Below, piece after piece: positions 63,914 to 64,000 of a stretch of DNA of 64,000 bases. Below the pieces are notes generated by a model, which saw only the letters and a program-made list of their open reading frames with translations, was not told the origin of the DNA and made no database searches. Source of the stretch: Neobacillus kokaensis (GTDB lineage: Bacteria; Bacillota; Bacilli; Bacillales; Cytobacillaceae); NCBI RefSeq assembly GCF_014656545.1, contig NZ_BNDS01000010.1:127533-191532 (forward strand), read 5' to 3'. Every line of letters begins with the position of its first letter. The first letter of the stretch is position 1. The position numbers and the translations under genes are program-made.

Positions 63914-64000
63914 TGAACTGCACCCCAATTGTTAGACACCATCTAACAATTGGAGGTGCAGTTTTTCTATGGCTAAATTTACTGCAGAAGATAAATTACA
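63914..64000 (+). mobile_element. Left end of an IS3-family insertion sequence (partial)
   Basis: The end begins TGAACTGCACCCCAATTGTT, as in IS3/IS150-group terminal repeats. It runs off the window edge. A hairpin (about 63917-63966) pairs CTGCACC..CCAATTGTTAGA with its complement and covers the GGAGG of the transposase gene. Confidence 0.75.
63969..64000 (+). CDS. IS3-family transposase OrfA, first 10 codons (truncated by window end)
   Basis: The visible N-terminus MAKFTAEDKL is typical of IS3-family OrfA. GGAGGTG is about 10 nt upstream, inside the hairpin. Confidence 0.7.
   Translation, partial: MAKFTAEDKL

Overview
The window looks like chromosome of a spore-forming, low-GC Bacillaceae bacterium (Neobacillus/Mesobacillus/Bacillus type). 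The evidence is two small acid-soluble spore proteins (SspO, SspP), spore photoproduct lyase with its SplA regulator, a CotH kinase, GerP-like and YjcZ-like spore peptides, sigma-A and sigma-G type promoters, strong AGGAGG ribosome sites, frequent TTG/GTG starts, and Gram-positive regulatory RNAs (guanine riboswitch, isoleucine T-box). No rRNA, tRNA, CRISPR array or prophage was seen. The only mobile element is the left end of an IS3-family insertion sequence entering at the right edge.

The most unusual content is selenium. The organism encodes selenocysteine: selA (1088-2494), a selD that is itself a selenoprotein (in-frame TGA at 3514-3516), a divergent SelW-like selenoprotein (3075-3311, TGA at 3270-3272), and a HesB/IscA-like selenoprotein (22659-22946, TGA at 22839-22841). 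Each TGA is followed by a compact stem-loop of bacterial SECIS type. The three selenoproteins appear truncated or absent in ordinary gene calls. selB and selC are not in the window.

Layout. 1-4545: spore proteins and the selenium locus. 4548-8156: threonine degradation (kbl, tdh) and a nitronate monooxygenase. 8335-10537: riboswitch-controlled xpt-pbuX. 10561-17140: GerP-like peptide, ABC-F ATPase, MFS pump, subtilase, CotH. 17460-25304: a mostly leftward sulfur/redox cluster (ResA-like, OsmC, DsrE, MFS, TauE, HesB-Sec, rhodanese-MBL, TusA-rhodanese, rhodanese lipoprotein) with five CstR/CsoR-like palindromes (ATACC..GGGTAT). It resembles the B. subtilis yrkE-J persulfide genes with a selenoprotein inserted. 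25576-34722: splAB, small spore proteins, dsdA, a polar amino-acid ABC transporter, PAP2 phosphatase, second nitronate monooxygenase. 34884-43722: DCC protein, a candidate small RNA, TerC, the treP-treA-treR operon with two TreR operators, SRAP protein, a triplet of GerP-like peptides, RraA. 43770-49753: YbaK, EamA, YeeI, TauE, ilvA under an isoleucine T-box. 49959-59407: amidohydrolase and two complete SsuABC/TauABC-type transporters around a GntR regulator, a gamma-carbonic-anhydrase-like protein and Sco. 59582-64000: MFS pump, prolyl aminopeptidase, glycerate kinase, NlpC/P60 protein, IS end.

Non-coding structure of interest: three intergenic arrays with different unit sequences but the same 20-21 bp period (7021-7096, 48039-48141, 56765-56818), a dispersed palindrome built on GGTGTCAGGCACC (59531-59573, 62196-62237, half copy near 34225), and a leftward small-RNA candidate with a CCUCC-bearing loop (35352-35452).
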